Notes: a model not told the origin generated them from the sequence alone. Shown: positions 1 through 5,212, counted from the first letter of the stretch. The stretch: DNA of 6,272 bases from Actinobacteria bacterium UBA2184 (GCA_002328745.1 DCVQ01000014.1:13060-19331), one strand, 5' to 3'. Numbers and translations are program-made.

Positions 1-249
1 GTGCGCGTGGACCGCGAGCGCAAGCTGCTGCTGCGCAAGGCCGAGATCCGCTATCTCATCGGCAAGACCAAGGAGCGCGGGTACACCCTCGTGCCGCTCA
101 AGGTCTACCTCTCGGCATCAAACCTCGTGAAGATCGAGATCGGCCTGGCTCGAGGCAAGAAGCTCTACGACAAGCGCGATTCGATCGCCGAGCGCGATCA
201 GAAGCGTGATGTGGAACGGGCGCTTCGGGAGCGCACCAAGGGCGAGTAG
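1..249 (+). CDS. smpB: SsrA-binding protein SmpB (C-terminal 82 residues; start lies left of the window)
   Basis: SmpB binds the tRNA-like domain of tmRNA and brings it to stalled ribosomes for trans-translation in the cytoplasm. The visible 82 residues carry the family signature: a basic DRERKLLLRKAEI segment, then the GYTLVPLKVY strand, then IGLARGKKLYDKRDSIAERD and a charged C-terminal tail that in the family enters the mRNA channel. SmpB is usually about 150 residues, so roughly 70 N-terminal residues lie outside the window. The first in-window codon is GTG, but it falls inside the conserved OB-fold region and is not a real start. The gene ends in TAG, and a GC-rich hairpin starts 32 bases later. 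Its partner RNA gene ssrA is 1.6 kb downstream on the same strand, separated by one opposite-strand gene. The family call is very secure. Confidence 0.96.
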   Translation: MRVDRERKLLLRKAEIRYLIGKTKERGYTLVPLKVYLSASNLVKIEIGLARGKKLYDKRDSIAERDQKRDVERALRERTKGE

Positions 250-281
250 GGCGCTTCCTCGCCGATGCCGCCGCAACGCGA

Positions 282-307
282 ACGGGCCGCCCCTGGGGGC
301 GGCCCGT
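282..307. terminator. GC-rich hairpin between convergent smpB and the membrane-protein gene
   Basis: A perfect inverted repeat (arm ACGGGCCGCCC, 4-base loop, matching right arm) gives an 11-bp stem. It sits 32 bases after the smpB stop and 23 bases from the stop of the convergent gene, the usual place for a bidirectional terminator. No T-run follows on either side, so termination may rely on the stem alone or be assisted. The structure is seen; the function is inferred. Confidence 0.7.
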
Positions 308-330
308 GTCGTGGGTCGTCTGACCCGGCG

Positions 331-1650
331 TCATTCCCACAGCCCCGAGTCCGTGCAAACCCAGTCAGCCCCGTCGTACTCGTAGTCGGCCCAGAAGCCC
401 TCCGCGTAGTCGGGATAGCCCTCCCAGCGGGTCACTTCGATGTAGCCTGTCGTGCCATCGGCCTCGATCCAGTTGACCACGCTGCCGGGCCAGTCCGCGG
501 CCACCTGCGCGAGCAGCGCGAACACCGAGTCATCGCCGATGCCGTAGTGCAGGGGCACGAGCTGCATGTTGTCCCAGAAGAACTCACGGCCGTTGGAGGC
601 CACGGCGTAGTCGAGGTAGTCCTCGTAGGCGCCGTCGGACGTCCAGCCTGCCGCATACGACTCGTCGTCTTCCACCTCAAGGTAGAACGCGATCTGGACC
701 GACGGATCGTACGGGAGCGACGCGCGGGCCAGCACGAGGTCGGTGACGTACTCGTCACCGGAGACCTTCACCATCGACTCCTCGAGCACGAAGTCGGGAT
801 ACATAGTGGCCATGACCTCGCTCAGGACCTCCTGGTGCGCGTCGCCAAGGTCGGAGTACGCCGAGGGGTCGCTGATCGTCGGGTAAAAGGACTCCCAGTC
901 CGGATTGACGGGATCGGCCTGCCGACTGCCCGAGAGGGACTCCTCGAGGAACGAGTCCACCGCGTCGCCGTCGAACTCCGTCACGACCCAGCGGTCGTCT
1001 TCGAGCTTGAGGGCGATATCGATCTCCTCGCCACCGGACTCCTCGTCCAGGTTGGTGATCGTGACGATGGGCTTCTTCTCGTCGCCGTCCGACTCGAACG
1101 TGGCCTCGACGTCCACCTCGCCGTCCCAGGTCGCGATGACGGTCAGCACGTCATCGTCCCACTCGCGCTCGACCTCGTAACCGTCGAGCGGCTCGAGTCC
1201 AAGCTCATCGATCATGTCTTCGAGATCCTCGGGAAGGGCGCTCTTGAGCAGCTCCGGGTCCTCGATGTACCAGCCTTCGAAGAAGTCCGCTGCCGCCTCG
1301 ACCTGGTCCTTGGGGTCGACCTTTTCGTCCTTCTCGCGGCCCCCGCCGTCATCGTCGCTCAGGGCCTGCCACAGGAAGTAGCCTCCCACGCCGAGAGCGG
1401 CCACGACGAGCACCGAGATCACCGCGATGAGCGCGCCCTTGCCGCCCTTCTTCGGCGGCATCCCGCCGGGTGGCGCCTGGTAGTAGCCCGGAGGTCCCGG
1501 AGGAGCGGGCGGATAGCCGGTCTGAGGCGGATACCCCGGCTGCGGTGGCGCGTAGCCGGGCGGCGGCGGTGCGTAGCCCGGCTGGGCCGGCGGAGCAGGC
1601 GGATACGGCGGCGCCTGCGGCGTGCCGGTCGGGTCCTGCGCGTTGTCCAT
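331..1650 (-). CDS. Single-pass membrane protein with proline/tyrosine/glycine-rich N-terminus and acidic extracytoplasmic domain, function unknown
   Basis: This encodes 439 residues. Residues 1-66 are proline-, glycine- and tyrosine-rich with repeated PGYAPP/PGYPP units. A basic patch (PKKGGKG, about 66-72) precedes one hydrophobic segment (about 73-97). The remaining ~340 residues are strongly acidic, with many Asp, Glu and Trp and only one Cys near the end. The positive-inside rule puts the proline-rich tail in the cytoplasm and the acidic domain outside. Such tails are common on actinobacterial membrane proteins with variable outer domains. The segment just after the membrane (DQVEAAADFFEGWYIEDPELL) resembles small NTF2-like secreted domains, but I cannot assign a family. 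The start is set at the ATG whose codon is 1648-1650, because GAGAGGGG lies 6 bases upstream. An in-frame ATG 39 codons earlier would add sequence that does not look protein-like. It is convergent with smpB and divergent from ssrA. Confidence 0.87.
   Translation of the reverse strand: MDNAQDPTGTPQAPPYPPAPPAQPGYAPPPPGYAPPQPGYPPQTGYPPAPPGPPGYYQAPPGGMPPKKGGKGALIAVISVLVVAALGVGGYFLWQALSDDDGGGREKDEKVDPKDQVEAAADFFEGWYIEDPELLKSALPEDLEDMIDELGLEPLDGYEVEREWDDDVLTVIATWDGEVDVEATFESDGDEKKPIVTITNLDEESGGEEIDIALKLEDDRWVVTEFDGDAVDSFLEESLSGSRQADPVNPDWESFYPTISDPSAYSDLGDAHQEVLSEVMATMYPDFVLEESMVKVSGDEYVTDLVLARASLPYDPSVQIAFYLEVEDDESYAAGWTSDGAYEDYLDYAVASNGREFFWDNMQLVPLHYGIGDDSVFALLAQVAADWPGSVVNWIEADGTTGYIEVTRWEGYPDYAEGFWADYEYDGADWVCTDSGLWE
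1468..1611 (-). repeat. Low-complexity repeat encoding PGY/APP-type proline-rich tail
   Basis: About 48 codons near the start of the membrane-protein gene encode imperfect repeats built from Pro, Gly, Tyr, Ala and Gln (PGYAPP, PGYPPQTGYPP, PPGYYQAPPGG). The DNA is correspondingly GC-rich and repetitive. Tracts of this kind tend to vary in unit number between strains by slippage or recombination. Here they keep the reading frame. Confidence 0.65.
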
Positions 1651-1753
1651 GACGAGCCCCTCTCTCGAAGCACGGGTACGCTGCACTGCATCAAGCGTAG
1701 TCCACAGGCCGCGCCGAGGGTATAGGGGAGGCGTGGATATCTCCTGCATGGCG

Positions 1754-1783
1754 CTGGCACGCTGCATGCATGGAGGCTATACT
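1754..1783 (+). promoter_or_regulatory. Probable sigma70-type promoter of ssrA
   Basis: A -10 box TATACT (5 of 6 matches to consensus, 1778-1783) has CTGGCA (4 of 6, 1754-1759) 18 bases upstream. Transcription would start near 1790, leaving a leader of about 58 bases before the mature tmRNA 5' end. That fits 5' processing by RNase P, which is normal for tmRNA. The rest of 1651-1847 shows no gene. I could not find a convincing promoter for the divergent membrane-protein gene, only a TATACC on the minus strand (1719-1724) without a good -35. Confidence 0.55.
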
Positions 1784-1847
1784 GCAAGACCCGCGAAGCG
1801 CATTGGCGGTAGCCGAGAGGCGAGCACCTTCACATACCTCACACCCC

Positions 1848-2200
1848 GGGGGCGACTGGTTTCGACACGGGAGTTCTGAGGGGAGAAGCAGGCCGAGGTC
1901 GCCTTACCTCGTTAAACAGGGGCAAACGACGCTCAAACGTCGACAATAATTACGCTCTCGCTGCCTAAATAGCGCAGCGACGTCACCCGGTGCGCGTCCC
2001 CGTCGCCGGATCTGACGTCACTTCAGGGGACTGCCGCGTAAGACGTAGCCGGTATGCTCACGCGAAAGACCGAACCAGCTAGGAACGGGCACGCTCGCCA
2101 CCCCGTGTCGCCCGAACCGAACGCCAAGATGTGGCTGAGCCTGGAGATGCTCCCCAGGGGGCTGTCGTGGACCGGAGTTCGATTCTCCGCGCCTCCACCA
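1848..2200 (+). ncRNA. ssrA: Transfer-messenger RNA (tmRNA, SsrA)
   Basis: tmRNA acts as both tRNA and mRNA: charged with alanine and bound by SmpB, it enters ribosomes stalled on broken mRNA and adds a degradation tag to the nascent peptide. The 5' end GGGGGCG (1848-1854) pairs with CGCCTCC (2190-2196) as a 7-bp acceptor stem with one G-U. It is followed by the tmRNA hallmark ACTGGTTTCGACACGGG. The 3' part holds a 5-bp T-stem (CGGAG/CTCCG) around the loop TTCGATT (2178-2184), then discriminator A and an encoded CCA. The RNA is 353 nt, a usual length for one-piece tmRNA. The tag frame lies in the middle (1921-1968), and the region after it is G/C-rich with complementary segments where the pseudoknots are expected. 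A promoter lies upstream and a hairpin 8 bases downstream. Its protein partner smpB is at the left edge. Confidence 0.97.
1921..1968 (+). other. ssrA: tmRNA tag-peptide reading frame (GKRRSNVDNNYALAA, stop TAA)
   Basis: Within the tmRNA, the frame starting at GGC (1921) encodes 15 residues ending NNYALAA, then TAA. The YALAA end is the standard signal for ClpXP-type proteolysis of tagged proteins. With the alanine supplied by the tmRNA itself, the full tag would be AGKRRSNVDNNYALAA. The GK start resembles the Bacillus subtilis tag (GKTNSFNQNVALAA). The +1 frame (GCA at 1922) is also open to a TAG at 1970-1972, but it does not end in a proteolysis signal, so it is not the tag. The RR pair makes this tag more basic than most. 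Confidence 0.88.
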
Positions 2201-2208
2201 CACACCTC

Positions 2209-2241
2209 ACGCGCCTGTCCGCATCACGCGGGCGGGCGCGT
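2209..2241 (+). terminator. Hairpin terminator of ssrA
   Basis: Arms 2209-2222 and 2228-2241 pair over 14 bp (two G-U pairs) around the loop ATCAC, starting 8 bases after the tmRNA CCA end. A second small hairpin (TGCCG/CGGCA, 2242-2256) follows directly. There is no clear T-run, as with the other hairpins in this window. Position and stem strength support termination, or protection of the 3' end before trimming. Confidence 0.65.
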
Positions 2242-2269
2242 TGCCGTGCTGCGGCAGCGTGGGTCCCGC

Positions 2270-2298
2270 TTGACCGCGCCTCAGGAAGGTCATACCCT
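2270..2298 (+). promoter_or_regulatory. Promoter of the vapBC-type operon
   Basis: TTGACC (5 of 6 to the -35 consensus, 2270-2275) is followed after exactly 17 bases by TACCCT (2293-2298) as a weak -10 box. Transcription would begin near 2305, 30 bases before the antitoxin start codon. The -10 overlaps the left arm of the inverted repeat described separately, which is typical of an autorepressed toxin-antitoxin promoter. Confidence 0.6.
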
Positions 2299-2320
2299 AG
2301 GTGTGAACGATGGTATGACC
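2288..2320. promoter_or_regulatory. Probable operator: perfect 9-bp inverted repeat
   Basis: GGTCATACC (2288-2296) and GGTATGACC (2312-2320) are exact reverse complements separated by 15 bases, about 24 bp centre to centre. The left arm covers the -10 box, and the right arm ends directly before the ribosome binding site AAAGGAG (2321-2327). The expected RNA start near 2305 leaves the left arm out of the transcript, so this should act as DNA rather than as an RNA hairpin. Ribbon-helix-helix antitoxins commonly bind such paired half-sites to repress their own operon. Confidence 0.72.
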
Positions 2321-2334
2321 AAAGGAGCTGCGCC

Positions 2335-2643
2335 ATGACCGCCAAAGTCACGATCTCGCTCCCCGACGACCTTCTCGATCGGCTGGATGCCGAGGCGCAT
2401 GAGCTTGGCGTGCCGCGGAGCGAACTGGTGCAGGAGTCGCTCGCGGCGTACCTCGGCAAGACGGCCGAGCAGCGGGATGCCGAGGCCCGCCGGGCGCGCA
2501 TGCTGGAAGTGCTGGAGAAGATGCGGACGTTTTCCGAGGGGCGGACGGTGTACGACGATCGGCCCTCACTGGAGATTCTTCGGGAGATCCGCGAGACCGA
2601 TGATTCCGCTCCGCTTCGGGGCTACGAGCGGCGCCACCGATGA
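2335..2643 (+). CDS. Ribbon-helix-helix (CopG/VapB-type) antitoxin
   Basis: This is a 102-residue protein. Residues 2-45 form a ribbon-helix-helix DNA-binding domain: beta strand KVTISLP, helix DDLLDRLDAEAHELG, then PRSELVQESLAAYL. The rest is charged (several Arg/Glu/Asp) with a C-terminal part (TVYDDRPSLEILREIRETDD) of the kind that wraps around and blocks a partner toxin. The start ATG has AAAGGAG seven bases upstream, and the ribbon begins right after it; longer upstream readings run into the tmRNA. The stop overlaps the start of the toxin gene as ATGA, the usual coupled arrangement of antitoxin then toxin. A promoter and a likely operator lie directly upstream, consistent with autorepression by the dimer, alone or with the toxin. 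Base composition does not differ visibly from the neighbours. Confidence 0.9.
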   Translation: MTAKVTISLPDDLLDRLDAEAHELGVPRSELVQESLAAYLGKTAEQRDAEARRARMLEVLEKMRTFSEGRTVYDDRPSLEILREIRETDDSAPLRGYERRHR

Positions 2644-3047
2644 GCACGGGCGACCTTGTCGTGCTCGATGCATCTGTGGGCGTGAAGTGGTTCAAGCCGG
2701 AGCCGGGCCGTGAGGCGGCGATGGCATTGCTGCAGCGCGCCGCCGCAGGTGAGATCGTGCTCGCCGCGCCCACGCACTTCGCGCACGAGGTGCTCTCGGT
2801 GGTTCGCCGGCAGTTCTCCCCGGCCGATGTCGTGCCCGCGTGGCGACTCTTCGAAAGCGTCGGGATGAACATCGTCCCGCTCAACGCCGAGGTGGTCGCC
2901 GAAGCGGCGATCCAGTGCGAGCGGCTCGGCTGCTCGTTCCACGACTCGCTTGCGCCTGCATGTGCGGCCCTGCTGGACGCCACGCTCGCATCGGCAGACG
3001 CGCGCGCCCACGGGGCGTTCCCGGGCGTGCTGCTCGTGGCGGAGTAG
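2640..3047 (+). CDS. vapC: PIN-domain ribonuclease toxin (VapC family)
   Basis: VapC toxins are Mg-dependent RNases that cut tRNA, rRNA or mRNA when the antitoxin is lost. This 135-residue protein has the length and layout of a single PIN domain. The first strand ends VVLDASVGVKWF with Asp10. Glu50 lies in FAHEVLSVVRR, Asp102 in SFHDSLAPACAALL, and Asp120 in LASADARA. All four acidic positions expected for the metal site are present, so the enzyme looks intact. The start ATG overlaps the antitoxin stop by four bases, so translation is probably coupled. It ends in TAG three bases before the stop of the convergent GGQ protein. The RNA target cannot be predicted from sequence. Confidence 0.92.
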   Translation: MSTGDLVVLDASVGVKWFKPEPGREAAMALLQRAAAGEIVLAAPTHFAHEVLSVVRRQFSPADVVPAWRLFESVGMNIVPLNAEVVAEAAIQCERLGCSFHDSLAPACAALLDATLASADARAHGAFPGVLLVAE

Positions 3048-3050
3048 GCG

Positions 3051-3416
3051 CTACTCGTCGCCCGCGTCCACCCGGCCGCGAGCGCGCTTCACGCGCGCGC
3101 GGAAGCGCTTGGCCTCCACCTGCCGCGCCTTCGCGGCGCGGGACTTGCGAGTGGGCACGCGCTCGGGCGCGTCCAGCACGGCGTTGTGCTCCTCGAGCCG
3201 TCGGCGCAACCGCTCGAGACATGCGCGCTTGTTCTGGAGCTGGCTGCGCTCGCGGCGGCAGACCACGGTGATGCCGCTCGGCAGGTGGCGGAGGCGCACC
3301 GCACTGTCGGTGGTGTTCACGCCCTGGCCGCCCGGCCCGGTGGCGCGGAAGACCTGCACCTCGCACTGGGCGAGGAGGTCGGCATCGGCGGCGGGTATGT
3401 CGTAGCGTTCGTCCAT
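3051..3416 (-). CDS. Release-factor-like peptidyl-tRNA hydrolase with GGQ motif (ArfB / RF-1-domain family)
   Basis: This 121-residue protein is a lone RF-1 catalytic domain. Residues 20-60 (VQVFRATGPGGQGVNTTDSA, then VRLRHLPSGITV) match domain 3 of class I release factors, with GGQ at 29-31, the motif that hydrolyses peptidyl-tRNA in the ribosomal A site. The stop-codon-reading domain 2 is absent. A long Lys/Arg-rich tail (about 88-116, PTRKSRAAKARQ and onward) resembles the ArfB tail, which inserts into the empty mRNA channel of stalled ribosomes. ArfB is about 140 residues; this protein lacks an ArfB segment after the GGQ region and looks closer to RF1/RF2 there, so I use the family name rather than a gene symbol. 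No clear Shine-Dalgarno sequence precedes the ATG. TATCAT sits 6 bases upstream, consistent with a leaderless mRNA. It is convergent with vapC and divergent from the gene at 3495. Confidence 0.9.
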   Translation of the reverse strand: MDERYDIPAADADLLAQCEVQVFRATGPGGQGVNTTDSAVRLRHLPSGITVVCRRERSQLQNKRACLERLRRRLEEHNAVLDAPERVPTRKSRAAKARQVEAKRFRARVKRARGRVDAGDE

Positions 3417-3422
3417 GCCGCC

Positions 3423-3428
3423 ATGATA
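3423..3428 (-). promoter_or_regulatory. Possible -10 box for a leaderless transcript of the GGQ protein
   Basis: On the minus strand TATCAT (5 of 6 to TATAAT) ends 6 bases before the ATG at 3416, so transcription would begin at or next to the start codon. There is no good -35 box and no ribosome binding site. Leaderless mRNAs with TANNNT boxes at this distance are common in actinobacteria. Confidence 0.4.
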
Positions 3429-3481
3429 CGCGGCGGGGCAACAGCAACGTGCCGGTCACACCGCCGTCCGCACGCGTGTGC

Positions 3482-3489
3482 CATACTCT
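3482..3489 (+). promoter_or_regulatory. Possible -10 box for a leaderless transcript of the 3495 operon
   Basis: CATACT (3482-3487) or the overlapping TACTCT (3484-3489) lies 5-7 bases before the ATG at 3495. No Shine-Dalgarno sequence is present between them and the ATG. No -35 box of quality is visible. The arrangement mirrors that of the divergent gene. Confidence 0.35.
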
Positions 3490-3494
3490 TGCGC

Positions 3495-3869
3495 ATGCCC
3501 GAGAACACGCGATACGGCTTCCCGATCGAGGCATGGGAGCTCGCAAAGGAGCAGGCGAACGCCCTGCTCATCGAGCGTGCGCGGGAGCGGCGGACGATCA
3601 CCTACGCCGAGATCTGCCGATCGGTGGATGCGGTCTCGCTCAAGCCCAGGTCGTGGGCGATCATGGGCTTCCTGAACGAGATCTGCACCGAGGCCGACGC
3701 GAAGCACGGCATCATGCTCGCCTCGCTCGTGGTTCGGGCGGACACCGGGATGCCGGGAAACGGCTACTTCCGCAATGCCGCAAACCTCGGCCGGGACGTG
3801 GCCGATCGCGAGGCCTACTGGCGCTCCGAGGTGGAGCGCATCTACGAGGTCTTCGCCGACGAAGGGTAG
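3495..3869 (+). CDS. Conserved small protein of unknown function
   Basis: This 124-residue soluble protein has no signal peptide or membrane segment. The N-terminal half is helical (EAWELAKEQANALLIERARERR) and runs into TITYAEICRSV, a turn seen in winged-helix-like folds. Further on come AIMGFLNEICTEADAKHGIML, the core strand ASLVVRADTGMPGNGYF (77-92) and a C-terminal EAYWRSEVERIYEVFA helix. I recognise this as a recurrent uncharacterised bacterial protein type with a conserved LVV...PG.GF/YF core. The TITYAEI and VVRADTGMPG pieces are faintly like alkyltransferase-like proteins, but the PCHR active site of those enzymes is absent, so I infer no such activity. The start ATG has a -10-like sequence just upstream and no Shine-Dalgarno, so it may be leaderless. 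The next gene starts 3 bases after its stop, indicating co-transcription. Confidence 0.82.
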   Translation: MPENTRYGFPIEAWELAKEQANALLIERARERRTITYAEICRSVDAVSLKPRSWAIMGFLNEICTEADAKHGIMLASLVVRADTGMPGNGYFRNAANLGRDVADREAYWRSEVERIYEVFADEG

Positions 3870-3872
3870 GAC

Positions 3873-4337
3873 ATGCCCGGGTTCCTCGCCGGACTGCCCG
3901 CATGGGTGAAATACGTGCTCGTCGCGTGGATTCCCACGATCGAGCTGCGCGCCGCTATCCCGTGGGCCGTTGCCATGAACGATGAAGCGTATCTGCCGAT
4001 CATCCTCCTTGCGAGCCTCGCCATCTTCTGGCCGGGGTACTACTTCCTCGAGTTCGTGTACGAGCGCTTCTCCGAGGGCGGCTGGATCCACCGCAAGCTC
4101 GAACACGTGCGGGCGAAAGCGCATCCGCTCGTGGAGAAGTACGGCTTCTGGGGGCTCGCGGCCTTCGTGGCGATCCCGCTGCCGGGCACCGGCGCGTATG
4201 CGGGCACGGCCGCCGCGTGGCTTCTCGACATGGAGCCGAAGCGCGCGTTCCTGGCGGTGTCGCTCGGCGTGATCAGCGCCTTCTTCATCGTATGGGGGCT
4301 GGCGGCGCTCGGCATGCTGGCCGTCAGCCGTATGTAG
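3873..4337 (+). CDS. Small multidrug-export-type integral membrane protein (COG2426 family)
   Basis: This 154-residue membrane protein has about four hydrophobic segments (roughly 13-34, 42-63, 92-118 and 124-150). A charged cytoplasmic-type loop (ERFSEGGWIHRKLEHVRAKA, 64-83) separates the halves. Family hallmarks are TIELRAAIPWA near the first segment and KYGFWGLAAFVAIPLPGTGAYAG in the second half. Members are labelled putative small multidrug export proteins, but I know of no firm experimental proof of a substrate, so transport is only a family-level guess. The ATG follows the previous stop by 3 bases, with GAAGGG six bases upstream of it inside the end of that gene. The next gene begins 2 bases after this TAG, so it is the middle gene of a three-gene operon. 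Confidence 0.88.
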   Translation: MPGFLAGLPAWVKYVLVAWIPTIELRAAIPWAVAMNDEAYLPIILLASLAIFWPGYYFLEFVYERFSEGGWIHRKLEHVRAKAHPLVEKYGFWGLAAFVAIPLPGTGAYAGTAAAWLLDMEPKRAFLAVSLGVISAFFIVWGLAALGMLAVSRM

Positions 4338-4339
4338 CT

Positions 4340-5170
4340 GTGGACCGCCTGCCGATCACCGGTTCGCCGTTCCCCTTCGGGCTCACGTTCGTGCCCGACG
4401 ACGCTCTCGGCCCCGTCATCGGCGCTGTCGGCGACCCCCCGCGCGATCTCGCCGAGGCGAGCACCGCGCTCGGGGCGTCGTTCGCGTTCGTCCCCGGAGG
4501 CGAGCCCTGGGCGGCCGACGCGGTGACGGCGCTCTCCGAGGTGGGTGTGGCGCCGCTGTGGGTGGTGTCGGGGCCGCTCTGGCCCGTGATCGAGGCGCAC
4601 GGTGCGATGGAGGGGCTTCGGGAGACCCTCACGCGCCCGCGCGAGATCGGCGCCGAGATCGAGGGGGCGCTCGACGCGGTCGTCTCGCGTGCGCAGGTCG
4701 GTGCACAACTTGGCGCCCGGGCAGTGGTGGTCGCCGAGGACCTTGCGGGCAGCGAGGGGCCGCTCGTGGCCCCCGATTTCGCGATCGCCGAGCTGCTCCC
4801 GCGCTACGAGCGCATCGTGCGCGCCGCGCGCTCGCTCGGCATGCCGGCGGTCTTCCACTCGGATGGCGACATCCGCTTGCTGCTCCCCGCGATCGCGCGC
4901 GCCGGCTTCGTGGCGGTGCATGCGGGCGGGGGCCTGGGCTTCGAGGCGTTCGACCGGCTGTTCTGGGCCGCGCGAGACGCGCGACTGGCGGTGATGGGCG
5001 GTCTGCTCACCGGCGAACTGGGCAACGCGGCGCGTGCCGAGGCGATCGGCAGCACGATCGGTGTGCTCGCGAGGGCCGGCGGGCTGTTCGTGGCCGACGA
5101 CGGCGGCATCACACAGGCGCGCGAGACGGCGGGACTGGTGACCGCGCTGGCGGCGGCGCGAGCCGTGTAG
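4340..5170 (+). CDS. Uroporphyrinogen decarboxylase-superfamily (URO-D-like) protein
   Basis: The protein has 276 residues if started at GTG 4340. It shows the TIM-barrel layout of the URO-D/methylcobamide methyltransferase superfamily. GARAVVVAEDLAGSEGPLVAP (126-145) is followed by the FAIAELLPRYERIVRAAR helix, then VFHSDGDIRLLLPAIARAGF (171-190), matching the family HS.GD strand, and a late VMGGL strand. Methyltransferases of this superfamily usually have a zinc-binding HSCG; here Asp replaces Cys (HSDGD, 173-177), so corrinoid-thiol methyl transfer is unlikely. True HemE is longer (about 340-350) and has N-terminal arginine motifs not seen here, so a heme role is also doubtful. The GTG start is chosen because it lies 2 bases after the upstream stop; no Shine-Dalgarno is visible, so translation is probably coupled. 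The only earlier in-frame ATG (4217) would overlap the previous gene by 120 bases with unlikely residues. Confidence 0.82.
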   Translation: MDRLPITGSPFPFGLTFVPDDALGPVIGAVGDPPRDLAEASTALGASFAFVPGGEPWAADAVTALSEVGVAPLWVVSGPLWPVIEAHGAMEGLRETLTRPREIGAEIEGALDAVVSRAQVGAQLGARAVVVAEDLAGSEGPLVAPDFAIAELLPRYERIVRAARSLGMPAVFHSDGDIRLLLPAIARAGFVAVHAGGGLGFEAFDRLFWAARDARLAVMGGLLTGELGNAARAEAIGSTIGVLARAGGLFVADDGGITQARETAGLVTALAAARAV

Positions 5171-5212
5171 CCGTCGGTGCCCGCCAGTCCCCTTCGATAG
5201 CCCACACACGCA

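Noticed and set aside
265..1725. A 486-codon open frame on the plus strand
   Set aside because: It is fully antisense to the membrane-protein gene, whose proline-rich tail, membrane segment and Shine-Dalgarno are clear. Its translation is Arg/Val/Leu/His-rich with no recognisable domain, as expected for the complement of GC-rich codons.
1651..1767. Longer start for the membrane protein at the ATG with codon 1765-1767
   Set aside because: The 39 added residues have no transmembrane or signal character, and the ATG ending at 1650 has GAGAGGGG six bases upstream, directly followed by the proline-rich tail.
2173..2200. A separate tRNA gene suggested by the T-arm and CCA
   Set aside because: The T-arm and acceptor strand pair with 1848-1854 and belong to the tmRNA; there is no anticodon arm nearby.
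2131..2334. N-terminal extension of the antitoxin reading into the tmRNA
   Set aside because: The extension overlaps the tmRNA 3' end, its hairpin and the operon promoter. The ATG at 2335 has AAAGGAG upstream and starts the ribbon-helix-helix fold directly.
3112..3120. GCCTCCACC repeating the ssrA 3' end (2191-2199), as a possible attachment site
   Set aside because: The match is only 9 bases, does not extend into the T-arm sequence, and lies inside the coding sequence of the GGQ protein. It is probably chance.
2881..3546. A 221-codon minus-strand frame overlapping vapC and the GGQ gene
   Set aside because: It is in a different frame from the GGQ protein, is Arg/Ala/Pro-rich without domains, and conflicts with two genes that have intact active-site motifs.
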